Shown here piece by piece: positions 42,017-43,944 of a stretch of DNA of 43,944 nt. The DNA is from Bacillota bacterium (GTDB lineage Bacteria; Bacillota; Clostridia; Tissierellales; Tissierellaceae), in contig JAEWGC010000014.1 of assembly GCA_023388495.1 (NCBI GenBank), positions 1-43,944 of the forward strand, in the 5' to 3' direction. Made by a program: the position numbers and the translations under genes. The notes below the pieces were generated by a model. It did no database searches. It was not told the DNA's origin and worked only from the letters and a program-made list of their open reading frames with translations. Position 1 is the first letter of the stretch. Every line of letters begins with the position of its first letter.

Positions 42017-42048
42017 ACTTGCTATTAACCTCCTTTTGAGTGATATAT
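42017..42048 (+). promoter_or_regulatory. Leader element, copy 2 (ACTTGCT-N11-TTTGAGTGATATAT)
   Basis: ACTTGCT (42017-42023), 11 bases, then TTTGAGTGATATAT (42035-42048), as in copy 1 at 40862-40893. The sequence between the two boxes differs, so the boxes are conserved and not just the result of a recent duplication. Confidence 0.6.
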
Positions 42049-42085
42049 GTATGTAACGAAAAACACACCAAGAGGAGGTAAAGCA

Positions 42086-42985
42086 ATGCTTACAAAGAAC
42101 TTTGGAATTGAAATCGAACTTACAGGAATAACAAGGCATAAGGCAGCAAAGGTTGTAGCTGAAAGCTTAGAAGGAAGAATTGGGAAAGAAGGTAGCAACT
42201 ACAAGGTAACAGCACCTGATGGAAGGGTTTGGGAAGTAGTTTATGACGGAAGCATCAAAACCCAAAGAAAACTAAATGGACAAAAGGTCCCAGCAGGAAA
42301 CGAATATAGCGTAGAGCTAGTAAGCCCAATCTTAACCTACGGGGAGGACATAGAAAGCCTTCAAGAGATGGTAAGAAAGATAAGAAAAGCAGGAGGTTTT
42401 TCAGAAAAGCAAAACTGCACAGGAATTCATATTCACCTAAATGGGAAAGACCATACACCAAGAAGCCTTAGAAACTTTGTGAACATGATTTACTCAAGAA
42501 ATGACCTACTTTATAACAGTTTGCAGATTGAAAGAGAAAGAATGAAATATTGCAAGAAAATAGACCAAAGCCTAGTAGAAAGAATGAACAAGAAAATACC
42601 TAAAACCTTTAAAGAAGTAGAGGACATTTGGTACGAAGGCTACTACTCAAATAGAGGAAGGCACTACCACGAAAGCAGATATCATTTCCTAAACCTGCAT
42701 AGCTTTTTCAACGGAGTAGGAACAGTAGAGCTTAGAGGGTTTAACGGGACACTTCATGCAGGGAAGATAAGAAGCTACATTGTCCTAGCCTTAGCAATGA
42801 ATAATCAAGCATTGACACAAAAAAGTGCAAGTAGCAAAAAGCCACAAATAGATAACCCCAAGTTTGCAATGAGGACTTGGCTTAATAGAATAGGTTTCAT
42901 TGGAGAGGAATTTAAAAACTGCAGAGAACACTTAATAAAGCACCTAGAAGGATCAGCAGCTTGGCGATTTCAGGAGATAGCTTAA
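42086..42985 (+). CDS. Amidoligase (glutamine-synthetase-like COOH-NH2 ligase)
   Basis: A 299-aa amidoligase of the glutamine synthetase-like superfamily, predicted to join a carboxyl and an amino group using ATP. Diagnostic parts are FGIEIELTG (residues 6-14), SVELVSPIL (75-83), CTGIHIHLNG (111-120) and the Arg-containing VELRGFNGTL. The C-terminal FAMRTWLNRIGFIG part is shared with the paralogue at 40923. ATG 42086 has AGAGGAGG 7 bases upstream; the frame upstream of it lies in the leader. With the downstream gamma-glutamylcyclotransferase it may add and remove gamma-glutamyl-type groups; the acceptor is unknown. Confidence 0.88.
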   Translation: MLTKNFGIEIELTGITRHKAAKVVAESLEGRIGKEGSNYKVTAPDGRVWEVVYDGSIKTQRKLNGQKVPAGNEYSVELVSPILTYGEDIESLQEMVRKIRKAGGFSEKQNCTGIHIHLNGKDHTPRSLRNFVNMIYSRNDLLYNSLQIERERMKYCKKIDQSLVERMNKKIPKTFKEVEDIWYEGYYSNRGRHYHESRYHFLNLHSFFNGVGTVELRGFNGTLHAGKIRSYIVLALAMNNQALTQKSASSKKPQIDNPKFAMRTWLNRIGFIGEEFKNCREHLIKHLEGSAAWRFQEIA

Positions 42986-42986
42986 A

Positions 42987-43018
42987 ACCACAGAGGGGGA
43001 AACCCCTCTTAGGGTGGT
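42987..43018 (+). ncRNA. GNRA-capped hairpin between amidoligase and cyclotransferase genes
   Basis: AGAGGGG (42992-42998) pairs with CCCCTCT (43003-43009) around a GAAA tetraloop, and ACCAC (42987-42991) with GTGGT (43014-43018), with TAGG bulged on one side. It starts 2 bases after the amidoligase stop. There is no T tract, so it is not a usual terminator. The next 50 bases carry shorter repeats (AAGG/CCTT, ACAG/CTGT) and lead to the next start. Confidence 0.6.
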
Positions 43019-43090
43019 AGAAGGACTCAACAAGCCTTTAATAAAGCCAACAGAAGGGAAACTGTGGCGAGAGGAAAGGATGATAAAAGA

Positions 43091-43555
43091 ATGAAAAGGC
43101 TATATTTAGCTTATGGTTCAAATCTTAATGTTGAACAGATGAAGTACCGATGCGCAACAGCTAAGGTCTATGGAAAAGGTGTACTCCATGGATATAGACT
43201 TCTTTTTAAAGGGGGAAGGGAAAATGCCTATCTAACTATTGAACCATTTGAAGGTGGAAAAGTACCAGTAGTTATCTGGGACATTAAACCTAAAGATGAA
43301 ATTGCACTTGATAGGTATGAAGGTTATCCAAGTTTTTATTATAAGGAAGATATGGAAGTGGAGATTGAAACTGGGGAAACAGTAACAGCTATGGTCTACA
43401 TTATGACAAGAGAAATGAAAGATAGGATTAAGTTGAACCTACCAAGTAGAATATACCTAGCTACTGTAAAGGAAGGTTATGAGAACCATGGATTTGATAT
43501 CAAAGTTTTAGATGAAGCTCTAAAAATAAGTAGGGGAAGTGGTTTTAATGGATAG
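43091..43555 (+). CDS. Gamma-glutamylcyclotransferase family protein (AIG2-like)
   Basis: A 154-aa protein of the GGCT/AIG2 fold, which releases 5-oxoproline from gamma-glutamyl amines. Family marks are YLAYGSNLNVEQM at the start, AYLTIEPFEGGKVPVVIWDI and the catalytic Glu region ALDRYEGYPSFYYKED. ATG 43091 is chosen because the family begins within a few residues of YLAYGSN and AAAGGA lies upstream; the frame from GTG 43064 would add 9 charged residues. It overlaps the next gene by 8 bases. Confidence 0.9.
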   Translation: MKRLYLAYGSNLNVEQMKYRCATAKVYGKGVLHGYRLLFKGGRENAYLTIEPFEGGKVPVVIWDIKPKDEIALDRYEGYPSFYYKEDMEVEIETGETVTAMVYIMTREMKDRIKLNLPSRIYLATVKEGYENHGFDIKVLDEALKISRGSGFNG

Positions 43556-43754
43556 ATTCTTTACACAGAAGAATTGTGATAGATGTGGTAGAGATTTAAA
43601 AGGTGGAAGGATAATGTCAATGTTTAATGAGGATTGCATTTGTATGGAATGTAAAGATAAGGAAACAAGAGATAAGGATTATGAAAAGTCAAGGGATAGA
43701 GAGCTTAAAGAAGTAAAGAAAGGAAATTACAATTATAAGGGAATAGGTAAATAA
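43548..43754 (+). CDS. Small zinc-ribbon phage protein
   Basis: A 68-aa protein with CDRCGRDL and CICMECKDK, a four-Cys zinc ribbon, and then a highly charged tail (DKDYEKSRDRELKEVKKG). Similar short proteins follow the cyclotransferase gene in related phages as far as I recall. ATG 43548 lies inside the end of the previous gene, and the GTG at 43539 is an alternative. It is the last plus-strand gene before the terminators. Confidence 0.75.
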   Translation: MDRFFTQKNCDRCGRDLKGGRIMSMFNEDCICMECKDKETRDKDYEKSRDRELKEVKKGNYNYKGIGK

Positions 43755-43756
43755 TT

Positions 43757-43782
43757 AAGAAGCCTTAAAAGGGCTTCTTTTT
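43757..43782 (+). terminator. Intrinsic terminator at the end of the element
   Basis: AAGAAGCC (43757-43764) pairs with GGCTTCTT (43772-43779) around a 7-base loop and continues into TTTTT. It lies 3 bases after the stop of the last plus-strand gene. Confidence 0.9.
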
Positions 43783-43822
43783 GATTTAATAGGAAAGTTC
43801 TACTTTCCTATTAAATCAAAAA
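43778..43822. terminator. Bidirectional terminator
   Basis: A perfect 21-bp inverted repeat (43778-43798 with 43802-43822) with a TCT loop has T-rich arms on one side and A-rich on the other, so it can end transcripts from both directions. It divides the plus-strand phage genes from the convergent minus-strand gene at the window edge. Confidence 0.9.
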
Positions 43823-43872
43823 AAGGAAGCTCAAAAAATAATGAGCATACCAATAAAGCCTAATGTATTAGA

Positions 43873-43944
43873 CTATTTTTTGTATTCGTAATGGACACCA
43901 CGAATACCAGTATAAGATTTTGGAGCCATTATGCCATCACAAAC
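43873..43944 (-). CDS. C-terminus of an unidentified minus-strand protein
   Basis: Read from the window edge on the minus strand, 23 codons (VCDGIMAPKSYTGIRGVHYE, then YKK) end at TAG (43875-43873). The balanced composition and the convergent terminator support a real gene whose body lies outside. I do not recognise the tail, and it could belong to the element or to host DNA. Confidence 0.55.
   Translation of the reverse strand, partial: VCDGIMAPKSYTGIRGVHYEYKK

Larger units (their letters stand above)
24309..43825 (+). mobile_element. Prophage-like element, early/replication and modification modules only
   Basis: The same-strand, tightly packed or overlapping genes in the order sigma-like factor, antirepressor, DUF2800, DUF2815, DNA polymerase, VapE, VRR-NUC, SNF2 helicase, DUF1492-like and HNH form a recurrent phage replication block of Firmicutes. 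A modification module with two methyltransferases, amidoligase and gamma-glutamylcyclotransferase follows. No terminase, portal, capsid, tail, lysis, integrase or repressor gene is seen. It may be a decayed prophage or a phage satellite. Exact att ends were not identified; the limits given are the first structured element and the bidirectional terminator. Confidence 0.75.

Noticed and set aside
43062..43080. HDV-like ribozyme core suggested by TGGCGAGAGG before the cyclotransferase gene
   Set aside because: No matching P1 and P2 strands were found upstream at the needed distances.
1..43944. CRISPR arrays, tRNA or rRNA genes, insertion sequences
   Set aside because: No regularly spaced repeats, cloverleaf-like segments, rRNA signatures or transposase frames were seen on either strand.

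Overview
The window is AT-rich, single-copy bacterial chromosome. A glycine reductase locus with two in-frame UGA (selenocysteine) codons, frequent AGGAGG-type ribosome sites, and genes of Gram-positive type (cvfB/yitL, ABC-F, topB, RlmD-type methyltransferase) point to an amino-acid-fermenting member of the Clostridia, possibly a Tissierellales or Peptostreptococcaceae relative. The species cannot be fixed from the sequence alone.

Bases 1-17.1 kb are core genome. They hold the end of grdA, then grdX, grdE and grdB (Stickland reduction of glycine), and a sodium-dependent transporter that may feed the pathway. After these come a MATE exporter, an ABC-F ATPase, topoisomerase III, a divergent PEP-carboxykinase-like protein, the S1-domain protein CvfB, a conserved unknown, a YbjQ protein, a second MATE exporter and a 23S rRNA uracil methyltransferase (rlmD/rumA type). 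Several strong intrinsic terminators separate these units.

Bases 17.1-24.1 kb form an accessory defence island placed just after rlmD. It contains a small unknown gene, two cytosine-5 DNA methyltransferases, a McrB-like GTPase subunit and a PD-(D/E)XK nuclease subunit. This is the four-gene layout of an LlaJI-type restriction-modification system. A 399-aa zinc-finger protein converges on it from the minus strand.

Bases 24.3-43.8 kb carry the early and replication half of a prophage-like element, all on the plus strand. It opens with a structured leader RNA and a sigma-like factor, followed by a small unknown gene, an antirepressor, DUF2800 nuclease, DUF2815 protein, a homing endonuclease, a family A DNA polymerase, a VapE-type primase-helicase, a candidate origin, a VRR-NUC nuclease, an SNF2 helicase, a DUF1492/RinA-like regulator and an HNH endonuclease. 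After an AlbA_2 (Schlafen-like) gene and a GC-rich cos-like site there is no terminase. Instead there is a modification module: a zinc-ribbon HTH protein, a ParB-N6 methyltransferase, a cytosine-5 methyltransferase, a divergent amidoligase paralogue, a SymE-like protein, an amidoligase and a gamma-glutamylcyclotransferase. No terminase, capsid, tail, lysis, repressor or integrase gene is visible. The element ends at a bidirectional terminator, beyond which the end of a minus-strand gene is cut by the window edge.

The observations most worth following up are the LlaJI-like island downstream of rlmD, the structured RNA at 24309-24462, the orphan cos-like site, and the amidoligase pair that share a leader element. 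No tRNA, rRNA, CRISPR array or insertion sequence was recognised.
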